NCBI GenBank assembly: GCA_963669155.1 | Contig: OZ022596.1 | Coordinates: forward strand, 4,985,304 to 5,049,303 | From: Arbacia lixula | Lineage: Eukaryota > Echinodermata > Echinoidea > Arbacioida > Arbaciidae | Length of the DNA: 64,000 bases | Direction: 5' to 3' | Shown here: piece after piece, positions 1 to 13,000 of the stretch | How positions within the stretch are numbered: the stretch's first letter is position 1 | Layout of the letters: every line of letters starts with the position of its first letter | Translations under genes and position numbers: made by a program | Notes under the pieces: generated by a model | What the model was told of the DNA's origin: nothing | What the model saw: the letters and a program-made list of their open reading frames with translations, nothing else | Database searches by the model: none

Positions 1-368
1 GGGTTAGCCTTCATTCGCGGTCATTCACACCAGCATAGGCCTATACAGGCCAGTATTTTACGATCACACTTTAGGCCTATGGATACCAAAGTGCAAGCCG
101 AGTACGGCAACCCCAACCCAAACGTAACGCTGGTGAATCTAGACTTTGTTTTCACAGTCCTAGATTCTAAATTGGAAAAACTGAAACGCGAATTAGCTGA
201 AGAATCCAACCTGCAGCTCGACGCCGCCGTGAAACGTGCTAAGAAAACCTCATAAACTTTCAAGAAAAAAGGCTGTCGGCACCAATTTGATCATAACCAA
301 GACGTTGATAAACGTCAAAAAATCCTAGAAATAGCAGATAACCATGGGTGGGATACTTTTAATTGTTG

Positions 369-730
369 AGAAGCCGGCTACAAACGACGCGAAAAGAAAA
401 TTCCTGTCAGCACACATCGTGCTGCCTACCATTCAACATTAATTATGCACATTAGGCAGAGGAAATCCTAGGCAGAGTTTATCGTATACAAACCAGACAA
501 GCGTGCACTAACCAAACAAATGTGCACTACCTTTCAAATTAATCGCTTTGAGATAAGACTTCTTCAGCTAATTAACGACTCCGAGGACGATGCAAGCGTC
601 TCTCTAAAGCCGTTTGAGAAGCCGGCTACAAACGACGCGAAAAGGACATTCCTGTCAGCACACATCGTGCTGCCTACCATTCAACATTAATTATGCATAT
701 TAGGCAGATGAAATCCTAGGCAGAGGCTAT
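369..730. repeat. direct duplication inside the relic element
   Basis: A block of about 115 bp starting with GAGAAGCCGGCTACAAACGA occurs at 369-486 and again at 613-728 with few differences. Both copies continue into a related stretch ending near CTTTCAAATTAATCGCTTTG (about 530-550 and 760-778). This is a local tandem duplication of about 240 bp within the decayed element. Confidence 0.75.
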
Positions 731-1638
731 CGTGTACAAACGAGACAAGCGTGCACTACCTTTCAAATTAATCGCTTTGAGATATGACTTTCGAACGGCA
801 TGAGTCCCCCCCCCCCCCCCCCCTGTCCACGAGCGACAACACTGTCATTTGAATTAATTTCCGAAGGTTCAGACACAAAACCTTACGATTTCATGATACC
901 TAAACTCTTTGTAAATTTCAGATCCATGAGAGACAGAGTTCAACAATATAACATTTTGTACATGTTGTATGTTATATGTATTGATTTGAATTTCAGAAAT
1001 ACAAATATTTTGCACTCGAAGTGCATCCAGTCCATGAGACAGTTATGGATTTTAGTCCATGAGAGACAGTTATAGATTTTAGCCCATGAAATGTATAGTT
1101 ATACAGTAGTTGTATCGTTGATGAAGTGACAGTTATATTCGGATTATTGTGATTTTATTATATGCATTATATGCTGAAATTCAGAGCCAAAGATTAGTTG
1201 TCGATAAGATTCAATGTTTTTTTGTTTTTGTTTGTAAATTACGACACTTTCTTTGAAATGGGTATGATACATGAAAAAAAAAAGCTAATTTCAGGTTTAG
1301 CCAAATCGGCGAAAATATTTAAAGTTCCAGCAATTGTCTTCAAAAAATCTTGATCGATATACATCAGTAGCAATATTGCTTATTGGACAGCGAGTGTTGC
1401 AAATACTTTCAACTCTTAAGTATAACTTAAGTAGTGCAAACATTTTTGGTGATATCAAAGAAAACAATGATATCAGTTTATACACACACAATCTAATCTT
1501 GTCAGAAAATCATCCCAATTTCCAGTTTCATTTCCCGCCATTTCTTTTTCAGATGTTGTTATCATTGAAACATGGGCCAGATTCTCTTCAGACACAAAGA
1601 TTACAACCAACAAGTATCTTCTCGACTTAACGTCGCAC

Positions 1639-1639
<1 letters not shown>

Positions 1640-1672
<33 letters not shown>
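1640..1672. repeat. CT microsatellite
   Basis: An uninterrupted CT dinucleotide run of about 32 bp lies between the two coding remnants of the relic element. Confidence 0.9.
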
Positions 1673-1676
<4 letters not shown>

Positions 1677-3120
1677 AAGACTCCGTTTTGAAGTCTAAGG
1701 CGTCTGCTCCAATGGTCAAGTACATGTACTTGGGTGGCTAGAAGCGTTGGAAGCTATTCACTGCCCAACATGATCTACAGGCATTTCCCGTGAAGCCAGT
1801 TTATCTAGCCTTATACTGTACGTTCTATACCTGGCGAAATCCGCCGCGAGCATTTCTCCGATCGATCGACACCGGCGCTTATAGAATACGATGGGCACAC
1901 ACTCTGGCTGATTTCTCACCATCTCCTACTGATGGCTCTAGATCGTCTGTCGAAGTCTCGCTAAACCAAAATCATAAAAAGAGCCAGTATCATCCTCAGA
2001 CTTGGCACAGTTGGTAGCAGATAAAGGGGGTCAGGATGCATCTGTTCTCGATATTCGTGTTCTATTATTATGATTGGTAGCTTTCGCTGGTATGTTGAGA
2101 TGCGACGAGATTATCTGTTCGTACGAGAGATGTATCTTTCTTCCATGACCATTTGGCTTTGTACGTCCCAAGAAGGACAAAATAATGATACGTACCGCCA
2201 AGGTCACACAGTGTTCATTGCTAGGTCAGGTAATCCAACTTGTCCAGTAGCTATGTCAAAGAGATATATTGCCATGTTGGGTATTTCTGATAAGTCATGC
2301 CATCTCCTTGTCTGTGGATTCAAGCGTACGAAACGTCATGGACTGAAACCTAGAAGCAACAATTTGTCCTACACGACCGATAGAGACATAATGGTCAATG
2401 GTCTTTCATCGTACATGGATCCTTCCACACTCGGGGCACACAGTTTACGGTGGAGCATCAGAAGCCGCTTCAAACTCCGTTAACGAGAGATAAGACCGGT
2501 TAACTAACATATTCAAATTTTGTGCATACCAGTTTAACAAAGGTTGCCCTGACAACCCGAAAGCTTGCCCAAAGTTTTCCCGACATAGCAGCAATTAATG
2601 TATACAAAGTGGATTCCAAGTACTGAAATACCATTGTTAGGTACAGGTTAATGGAATAACTCGCTACTAGGCCCCGAGGGAAGAAACATCCATAAATTTG
2701 ACTACATTAGTAGACCGGTCTATTGCTCGGCAAGGTGGCTGGAAGTTCACATCTTCAAAGGACATGTACATAAAAGTTTCCATTTCCAGCAAATTATCCG
2801 TTACACAGTTACAAGAGCCATGCATCTCTGAATTTACTTATGTCTCAATCAAATGACAAAACTGTCCAGCCTTTTCATGCTGATTTTTTTTATATCTGTA
2901 TTGAACATCTTGTCTAATTCTACTTTTTCATGCATAAAGACAAAGAAGAAATACTTTCACGGTTGTACTTTTAAAGGGTTACTAAATTAGAAAGATAAGT
3001 TCCCACTAATCTATGTAATATTATCCGCTAAAACGAAAACTAAGGAGAGAGAACACCGAAGCCGTCGTTGCTTACATCACAGCAAAACTTGGAGTTTCCA
3101 TTGAGCCAGCCCGCATACAA

Positions 3121-3450
3121 ATTCCTTACAAATATCTTGTAAATCGTTTATTGAGTGTTTCACCTTTCACCTCAATTTCATGTGCGGAGATGTCCGAAAA
3201 AGTTACGGACCAAATTCTTTCTACAATTTTATCAAAATGTCCTTCCGCTCACCCCAATCTAATTTTCAGAGTGTGTAATAAGATCAGCTATGAACTCCCA
3301 GCGAAGGAAGGCACTGCCTAATTAGAAATGCAGCGTATTGTTTGAAACAACTTCAGGAATTCCTTGAATTTGTATGAGGCGGCGGTCATCATAGATCAAA
3401 GGAAGTCTATCCGAGCGCAGTCCATCCATGATAATGATAGGTCCATGATC
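3121..3450 (+). repeat. interspersed repeat family D, 3' half
   Basis: This matches the 3' half of the copies at 11076-11752 and 22447-23156. Shared landmarks are CAAATATCTTGTAAATCG, GGAGATGTCCGAAAAAG and CGCAGTCCATCCATGAT. It ends about 330 bp before the first coding exon of the sulfotransferase, so it may overlap that gene's promoter or 5'UTR region. Confidence 0.75.
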
Positions 3451-3776
3451 GGACCGCTAAACCTCTCACAGGAGGGTGTTTGTTTAGAGCCAATTGTCTT
3501 GACAACATGCTCATTATGACGACACCACTACGGTACGGCACTATTAAACTTGACAGCAAATCTCTGCTCATGCGCAAATTGCAATATAGGGTCTACGAAG
3601 TGGTTTATTATTTGTCAAATCACTCACCTGTGCACATTGGCCCCTTTTGTGCCCGATATCCTGTTGTTCCTATGGCATTTGTGTATCATTGGTGAAATAA
3701 TCTACATGTGCATATGGCGGGTTTTGTTTGATAGTAAGTGTAATATGAGTGCATCACGTCTGATCCAGCTATCAAC

Positions 3777-4014
3777 ATGACCAGTTGCATTGACAATTCA
3801 GTCATGGCAAATATCGGCGCGGTAGGTGCTACGCGTGCGAATAAGCTCGTACTGGTGGTAATATACGTGGCAATCCTACTCGCTATATCATACTCGTACA
3901 ATGCTAGTCCTCGGACCTTCATCCTACCCGACAACCAGCTTCGTGCTCCTCGTCCGGCTCTGTGGTGGAGTAAGAATACGTCGGACGTCAAGACTCAAAG
4001 CCACCAGCAAACGG
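3777..4014 (+). CDS. sulfotransferase exon 1: cytosolic tip, TM helix, stem
   Basis: It codes for residues 1-79 plus one base. A hydrophobic run ([19 protein letters not shown]) is followed by YNASP, and the exon ends at HQQT before GTAAGT. The in-frame stop TAA at 3741-3743 leaves no upstream in-frame start within the exon. Confidence 0.85.
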
Positions 4015-7000
4015 GTAAGTACTGACCCCTCATGTGCTAGATTAACTTCATCTCTATGGTGTGATGATGTATTACTCGTGAGAAAGGACGCATGAACTAG
4101 GTGTTGATAAAAACTTTTGGGGGGCACTTTTGAAGAATAATGATAAATTACAACTCAAATCAAGCTGAAATTGACACAACATAAAGTCAAGGGATGTCAT
4201 TTGTTTAGATGCAGATTTCATGACATTTCATTAATTTCTTTTCTTGTCACAATCCTGTGAATATTTAGTGAGATTTTCACTTTCAAATTTGAATCTAAAA
4301 TGTGTGTGCATCAGATCATTATTTCAGAACACAGCAGTGGCCATTGTGCATCACACATGTCAACACATAACTTCTTTTCTGCCAGAAGCATCATGCATTA
4401 TATGTGCCAATCTCGTTGGGCATAAAAAATCTCGAAGTTAGAAATATCGAGAAGTTAGGGGACAGGGACAATTATAGGTCCATTCGGCTTTGGGAACGGT
4501 TGCTATGCAACTTTCACCCTAACTTCGGGATTTTTCTCACTTCTCGATTTTTTAAGCCCAATGAGAATGGCACTATTAATGGAATTTTGAATTAATTTGC
4601 AGCGGATGGACAGGCGTTATTAAATTAAATTCAATCCAATTCAATCAGACATTTATTTCTTAAAATCTACAGTTAAAATATATACAACATTCAGTTTCAG
4701 GATGTTCTTTGTAAGCCGAGGCTTGGAATAAATAAAAACATCCTTTACGAAAGAAGCGTTACATTATACCATTCATGATAAAAACAAAAGATTACATAAT
4801 GACCATTATAAACAAATGCATAACAACACACTTAAAATTCACAACACAATTATACATATATATACACGTGTTCATTATTACTGAAATTCAGGGGTTAAAG
4901 AATAATATGAGTGTCGAATGCTAAGAAATAATTAGAAAATATTTGATTTCAATGGCAAAAGTAACATCACGATTAATGATTATGATTCTGGCGAGGAGAG
5001 AAAACGCTTAAGAAGCTTTTTTAAATTTCATTAATGATTGTGATTTTTGTATACTGACTGTTAAGTTATTCCATAATTTGGCGCCATTAAATTCAATCGT
5101 CTGTCTCTGACAAAAGGTTGATTTGAAAAGGGTTAGGCGATAGAGGTTACAATTTCTAGTGTTTTGGAAATGAGATTGAGTAAGCTTTTAAAAAAAATCC
5201 GAGAAAGTATCCGGTAGAAGACCATATTTTATTTGTGCATGAAAATTCCTGTTTTAAAATTGATTGATTTAGGAAGAGGTAATAAGTCAGGTTGCTGGAA
5301 CAAATCATGTGTATGGGCACGATAATGAGCGCCTGCACAAAGGCGTATGGCTCACTTTTGTGCCCTGCCCCATATGATATTACAATAGTCGAAAAATGAC
5401 AAGATTAAGGTACAGTGAAGAACACGTAAAATGTGTTGTGGTAGGACAGTACATACTTTTGACATATACTAATATTGCGACTGACTTAGTTTGCAATAAG
5501 GAGAATGTGTTTTTCCTTTATCATTCATTCATCTTTATTTCATTCATCACAAAACAACATATGCAAATAAAGAAGTTAAATAGAACCCAGGACAGGGGCT
5601 TAAAAGCGAAATAAATTCTACACACCTGCAGGGAAATGATGATTTACAAAAAACCAAATAAGGTACGGAGTCAGCTTTAATAATAGTTACTTTATCGATA
5701 GTAACCTCTCTATTTCTGCTAAGTTAACATTCCTGTAATAGAGCAGTAGTTTATACGGCACATAAAATGGTTAAGATATTTGTAGGGGCATATGATTTAG
5801 CAATGTGCGATATGGAGGCAGACTTGGGTATTCCTAGGACACTCTTAAACAGATGTGACTGAGCCTTTGTGATCCGGTCTGTCATTGGTGACGTCATGTT
5901 GTAGATTGGATATTGTACTCTATGAAGTCTGCATCGCACGAGATCGACAGAAGCTTATTGTCATTAGTTCTAACTTTGATTTTTCCATCCTGGGACCAAA
6001 CTTTGTTGTGAGGTGCAGGATACTTCCTCCTCGTGTCATGGAGCAATTTTTGTGCGATGTGGAAAATATTGCTCGTGCCCTTTATATTGCGGGAAATTTC
6101 AGTCCCAAGATTACCAAAAATATTATCGAAGTTATCAACGATGGGTTTATCATTCGTTACATTTATACCCTGTCTTGTTACATATGATGGTAATGTACAT
6201 GGTTTATATTTCCCATTATGTCGTTCAAAATACTGAATGCTTTTCTCAGGTCATTCTTTACAGGTATCAAATCTTCTGGCTCTGTATGCTCTCTTCGATA
6301 CTCCTTGTATATGAGTGACCCGATTACGTAATTCATTACGCTTCGTCTTGTACTTTATTCTAAATTAAGTGTCAAAAGTTTTGTTTACACCTAAAACCTA
6401 GTCTAGAATGTGTAATTATGGTACCTCTATTGAATACCATGAATTATGTTTTTGAGGTATTAAGTTGTAACATATTTGATCTGAACGAATGACACACTTT
6501 TTGTAAGTTCATTGTTTGCTTTCTGTGCAAGGAAATTGATATCCTTATCGGAAAAGAAAGGCTTGTGTCATTTGCGTAAAGAATAAATGACGCACTTTGC
6601 GAACAACGAACCAGGCGGGTGTTTCACTAAGCTGTTCGTAAGTTACGAACGACTTTACGACCGACTGGTGATCCCTTCTTGTGCTAAATGCGATACCACG
6701 CTTTGTTAATTGAGCATCTGATTTAGCACAAGAAGGGATCACCAGTCGTTCGTAAAGTCGTTCGTAACTTACGAACAGCTTGGTGAAACACCCCACAGAT
6801 CATTAACATAGATCAAAAAGAGTAACGTGACCAGTATGCTGCCCTGTGGTACATCTGTGTTGACAGTTACATAATCAGAAGTGCAGTCGTTGACTTGAAC
6901 CAATTATTTACGATTACATAAGTAGCTTGTGAACAATTGAAGAGCGTGACCTCTAACTCCATACATACCACTGCATACTGAGTTTGTAAAGCAAAATATC

Positions 7001-10000
7001 ATGATTAAGTGCGTCAAACGCTTTAGAAAGGTTAATATGTACAGCAAGTAAAAAGCATTTATCCTCTGAAAAAGAATTCAGTTGTTCTATAGCATGGATT
7101 AATGCAAATTCCGTGGAGTGCTTGGGACGGAAACCAAACTGCTGTTTGCTTATCATATCTTTGACAGATAAAAACTTGTACAATCTGTTATACACTAATG
7201 CCTCAGTCACATTTGCTACGGCCGCCGTAGATTCTAAAATTTCTACGGCGAGTAGCAATTTTACGGTCGCCGCAGAATTTTCACGGCCACTTACTGTAGC
7301 GGTCACATATGCTACGGTCGCCGGACGGCGTATTTTTAAATTTATGGATCCAGAAAATCTGCGGCTGCCGTATGTTCTTTGACATGATGACGTACGGTCG
7401 CCGTAGGGGGACCCTGCGGCTGCCGAAGGTTTTTTAGGGGGATTAATCGATTGCTTCCTCGTCATCGCAGTCTTTCCGTCGTGTATATAGCGAAACATTA
7501 GTATATGGCGCTCGATTTTGTTTGCAGTATCATCTCCGCTTCCGCTCAAGTCTGATAGTGTATAAGACCGGAAGCGGACGTGACTGCAAAACAAAAATCC
7601 GGATGTCGCTGAACGGTGCATTATGGGACTTCTTTTCCTATAATGTAGAAGCTCCTTGATGTATATAAACATTATTATGCTACGGTTGCATATTGTTTTG
7701 TTGTAGATCCACAGAACCCAACAACAACCACACCATTCTTCAACGTGTCTCTCTGTAAACCAATCAGGCTGTTGCCTAGTAACAGCGTACCGATGCTGGC
7801 ACTGCATAGCTTACCAGGATCCGGAAACACGTGGGTTCGCTATCTGCTAGAACAGGCAACGCGAATATACACGGGAAGTGTATACAATGACCGAGGCTTG
7901 CAACAAGGCGGTAAGTCATTCATATTCCAATCGATCCTTTAAAGTGCTAGTTAAAATATTTATATTCTCTTTAGTGTTGATTTGATTTACGTGTGGAAAA
8001 ACGCGATATTTGATTGGTCAGTATCTAAGTGTAGGTCAGGAGATCTTGTACTAGTAATCAAATAATCAATGTTGGTAAAGGTGATGGGACGAACAATCAC
8101 TTCCGAGGCGATCTGGATGTAGCTATCTTTCCGAAGCACAGCTGAGGAAAGATAGCGTGTACATTCAGATCGCTGAGGAAGTGATAGCTCTTCTCATTGC
8201 CTGAAACCAAAGGTTTATTATTTGCTTTATATTCCACATCTGACACCAACTATCTATACCAAAAATGACAATTTGACAAAAGTAATGTTTACTTCTCTAC
8301 CTGACACCGAGCCGCTGTCATGGGAAACACTCGTTAGGACGCGCGTTAGGACGCGTTAATAGGAGCTATTATATTCCACATACTAAGAATGTTGCTATAT
8401 GATTGTTCAAGAGTTAATCACGTGATGAAGCATAGTTTTACCTATCTGATCACCTGAGAAGAAAAGTTCGTTACACTGTAGGTGATAGTACTATCTGGTT
8501 TCGCTGATCTCTTCACTCCTCACAGTCCTAACGCGTGATCAATATCTTGAGTACGCGCGAAATAAAAGTGCGTTACACTCGGACTATCAATAAGTAGCTC
8601 GGTGCAGACGACGCCGATACTAATAGCCTAATATTCTCCGTGTCACCACATTGAACACAGAAAAATCTAGGGGACACTGTGACGGTGTCGATATACACTA
8701 CCATTAATTGCCCTTTTTCTGTTTTTGACATCGGCATGAGTTTTTTTCATAAAGGTTCATGTGCAAAAACCTGTTTCTAGAGATATATCAAATGCACGAT
8801 GCATACATATATATTTTTTTTTAAATGGTCATTTACAAAAAAAAAATAAAAGATCACAACTTTCTCATGCTTTCACGGAATTTCATCAAGCCATCGGTAA
8901 TATGTTTCTTTCACTTCACGTTGAACTATCCCTTTAACTCAATTTATTTGCAGAAGTCAATCTTGCTTTCATTCGCCCGTAGGTTTTCGTGGGGAGATGG
9001 AGTCGCATGAATGCAGATGCACCGTGGTAGTCAAATCACACTATGTTCCTCTTAGCACCCCGTATGATGGCGCTATTCTAATCATTCGCAACCCTTACGA
9101 CGCCCTTTTAGCTGAGAGAAACCGGCGAGCTAGCCATAGCCACACGGGCCTTTCCACAAACATGTCTTTATTCATAAATGAAGGTTAGTATGCGGCAAGC
9201 ACTATAGACAGATATAAGAAAAACACATTTGTGATAATTTTTACAAATATTCCAGTTGTTAGATTTCATTGTGTTTTGATCAAAACTCCCGAGTATCGAA
9301 ATCACTTTGTCAACGATAAGTGCAGTCAATCTAGCGTTAAAATGGGTGAACCTTCCACTAATTGCAACAGAAAACGTAAAATAGCCATGCTGTTTAGAAA
9401 AGTCTATAACATGTCCAAAACTGCCAGGAATTGCTACACTAGAAAGTGGTTTTCCAAGGTTTATTCTTAAAGGGACTTAAAACCACTCTTTTGGTGACTT
9501 TTTTCCTAGGTTCCATGCTACTTTCAGAAAAAAAAGATGTAAAACAAATGTTTTCATGCTTAATTTTTAATATTGCTTGTTAAATGGGCAACATTATCAA
9601 TGAGTTTGATGGGCAATGGCAGTTGGAATGGACGACGTCATGTCGCGATGATGTTGGTAAAGCACCACTTTCTATTTTTGTTGTTCTTCTTTTTGGTCAA
9701 ACTTTTTCGATTCTTTTAGTTCAAAAACCGTACCACAAATTCATTTTAAACTAATTTTTTTATTTGAAATGGAGCGGTGCAAACTAATCTTTAAAAATGA
9801 AATGTCACTCTCATAATAATGTTTATAATATCTTTTCACGAGTAAGCACGTAAAAGTAAACTTTCACTAGATGGGTGCGAAATCATATGAGGGGGTGAAC
9901 TCCGATAGAGAATGGAATCGTTTATTTTGGCGGAGGGACATCTACAATCTTCAAAGAAAATTTTCTAAGTTGAGAAGGGTAATGATTTCATTCCTGCGAG

Positions 10001-13000
10001 GGGGAACTTTTCATTGGCAGTCTTCCTTTAACATGTTTAAAACAAGAGCCGATTTGTTATGAGTTCGTGGGACATGGTGGGGAGGGGGGGGGGGGGCAAG
10101 TGACTTTACTGTTTGAGGGACAATCCCTGTATGTGTCAAAAAACATCTGTCTATAGGATATGTATGTACACTACAGCTCAAAGGAATTCGCACGGGTAAA
10201 GGGAAAGGGAAGGAGCCGCAGTTTTGAGCCGCCGTATATTTTGTCCTGTTCAGCATGAAACATGATGCTTTTTAGACGAAAGCATTGTGTTTCATTATCA
10301 ATTATGACGAGAGAGTCACTACATTAATCACAGGTCGGTGTGCCTTTTGGATGTGACGCAATGTTATGATTTGAAGAGTGTTCTTCATTTACCCTGTCAA
10401 GAAGGGTAATTTCACTAACCTTGGCTTCTCTGTCCATGAACGGGCCAGACTATTTCTACATGTTGTTGTCATTTGTGTGGTGTTGCGTTGTTTTCCAGTG
10501 TAGGCAGATAGAAGAAGCAGGTTTCAACTGAAATAAACCAGCACACAATCAAATATGATAATGTGCAAATTACATCATGTATATAACCTTCCCTGTCATA
10601 GAGGTAATAATCTGTGTTTTATTTGATATTGGACCGTTACTGTTTGGTGCTGAGTGAGGGCACTGTGGTATAGGTGTGAGAGGCCTTGACTCTCGCAGAG
10701 AGATCCTGGGTTCAAGCCCAGCCCGGTGTGTACACCCTTGCCTTGGACCAGGTGTTTTGCTCATGTTTGCCCCTCTCAACCCAGGTGAAGTAAATGGGTA
10801 CCTGACAGGAATATTCCTGATCTACTTAGATCAACTAGCTTTTTAGTTTTTAGCGCTACAAACTTGGCTGCTTGGCTAAAGCCATGGTATTAATCGAGCG
10901 CTTTGGGTAGTACTTCGTACTAGCAAAGCGCTATATAAGAACCGATTATTATTACTATTTATCATCATTAATTTAATTCTTATTATCAGTATTAGAATTA
11001 TTATTATCATTATCATTATCATTATGATTATTATTATCATTATTACTGAGACTGAGGGTTAGTTACCGCAGGACGGTGTTAGAACTGGAGTCGGCACGAA
11101 GAGTAATTTATTCCTACACCACTTGCGTTCATTGATATTTGACGCGTTTAGTTCTTTGATCGAGGGAGGTCCGCCGCCAAATATGCAAGACAAATTTTTG
11201 ATGCATTTAGAAGAATATACATTCTGTATGCGCAGAAGATTTCGGAACCACTTCATGTACTTAAGTGCATGTGCAGTAGTAGAACATGGTATGATTATAT
11301 GATTCTGTGAATTTCAGATTATATTGTTGTTGTTGTCTTTTTGATAGATCGAGAATACTGTCGAAAACATGTCAGAGAAATGCCTCCATATCGCATATTG
11401 GGCAATCATATTTCCTTACAAATATCTTGTAAATCGTTTATTGAGTGTTTCACCTTCCATGGAAACTGCCTCGATTTCATGTGTGGAGATGTCCGAAAAA
11501 GTTACGGACCAAATTCTTTCTACAATTTTATAAAAAAAATCCTTTCGCTCACCCCCAATCTAATTTCCAGTGTGTGTGCTATGACACATTTCTCAAACCA
11601 TATTTTCTTTTGTTATTCAGAGGAAGGCACTGCCTAATTAGGAACACGGCGTATTGTCTGAACATCTGAATGTCTTCAATTTTTATGAGGCGGCGGTCAT
11701 CATAGATCAAAGGAAGTCTATCCGAGCGCAGTCCATTAATGATAGGTCCATGGTTACCGGTACTAATAAAAACTGAACTGTGACCATGATATGCTACTTA
11801 TTGTAAGTGACCATGTGCATCTTACTGTGAATGATATGAAGACCGATTTCAAGGTGTAGTTAAAGAGGAAGAGTGTCTTCAAAGTGTTTCAAATTTGCTT
11901 GAAAAAGGGGAAAATATGCATGATTTCAATTAATGACCATAGGTTTCAATGGGTTAGTCATTAAGATTTCAGCATTTTCTGGCTTTCCACCACTTTGATT
12001 ATTGGCAATTTTGGAATTGTTCTAATGGTCACATTCACAAGCCTGAAGCTATTGAAAAGGTTTATGTTGCAATTTGTTGGAGGTAATTTGTTCATATTGA
12101 CTTGTTATATTTATGCAGGCATTCTCATTTTGGTCTGTAGCGCACTATATATAATGTATGATACAGCAATAATTAAGTATGATTGTTAACACATTTTAAA
12201 TGTCGCTGTGCGGTGCATTAAGGGATTGCTATATCCTATATGTTGTATTGTGAATTATTGTAACTATTTTTTAGCCGACGTACAGTGAGTAGTACACAAA
12301 CCAGCCCCTACCCTTGAAAACGGCCCCTCGTATTTCTGCTCAGTGCGTTTTATCGAAGGTTGGATGCGCGATTTATGCATTAGTAAACAGAATGCAGGAT
12401 TTTCGGAAACAAAATTAGACAAAATGTGCACCAGTTGCACATTTTCGTTCGAAGCATCTCTATTTTTCAACTTGCGTTCGTACTTCCGTGATTTTCTCGT
12501 CGATCGCCGAAATTTTCCTGTAAATTTTTCACTCCGCTGGAACGAGCATGATCGAGACGCAAAATGTCGGCACTGTACTCGTCGGGTTGACGGAGATATT
12601 GCACATTATCGGTAGGGGCCGGTTTCAAGGTTCAGTGATGTGAATGTGCGACGATATATCGAGCAATATTCGAAGCGCAATTTTTCTGAAATTTTGTCGT
12701 TTATCTTCAATTCCAAAATAGTTTTTCCAAGAGCATTATTTTGCTGATTTGTGTGTGACATTTTAGAATTATTTTTAGTTATCTTGGAATGAAAATGTTC
12801 AAAAGAAAACAAGGGGGCCGGTTTGAGGCACCCGCATCATACATATCAACGCAGGGTGAAATCACATGTTAACCGTAGGTAGGTATGACAATAGACAAAT
12901 TCTTAACGTTGATGCGAAGTGCAGTACAGCACGGGTTCTTCCTTTATCCTGTATAGAGCATTGTTGTTGTAAAACATTGTTTTAAATACGTAATATTCAC

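Larger units (their letters stand above)
79..2830 (+). pseudogene. decayed tyrosine-recombinase retroelement or Crypton-like relic
   Basis: Three broken coding segments of one element can be read. From 79 a 58-codon frame (starts MDTKVQAEYG, ends AKKTS) stops at 253-255, and the same frame continues past the stop with TFKKKGCRHQF, so the stop looks like a mutation. From about 2060 to 2482 there is recombinase-like sequence: GMLRCDE in one frame, then, after a frameshift, RQGHTVFIARSGNPTCPV and later HSLRW. HSLR is the helix around a catalytic Arg of tyrosine recombinases. A C-terminal piece (RQGGWKF, then SSKDMYIK and LSVTQ) sits at 2718-2829, separated by about 230 bp of foreign sequence. 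I know this N-terminal protein plus recombinase pairing from metazoan DIRS/YR-type elements. I see no reverse transcriptase here, so the exact class is open. Confidence 0.6.

Noticed and set aside
7113..7382. 89-codon plus-strand frame rich in Ala, Val and Thr
   Set aside because: It is partly antisense to LINE sequence, and the rest comes from an imperfect local repeat with CGGTCGCCG motifs.
6953..7807. 284-codon minus-strand frame as one gene
   Set aside because: Only the last 85 or so residues are reverse transcriptase. The start runs through repeat family F and across sulfotransferase exon 2.
10660..10740. A tRNA gene
   Set aside because: A B-box is present but no full cloverleaf, and the sequence continues into a SINE body and tail.
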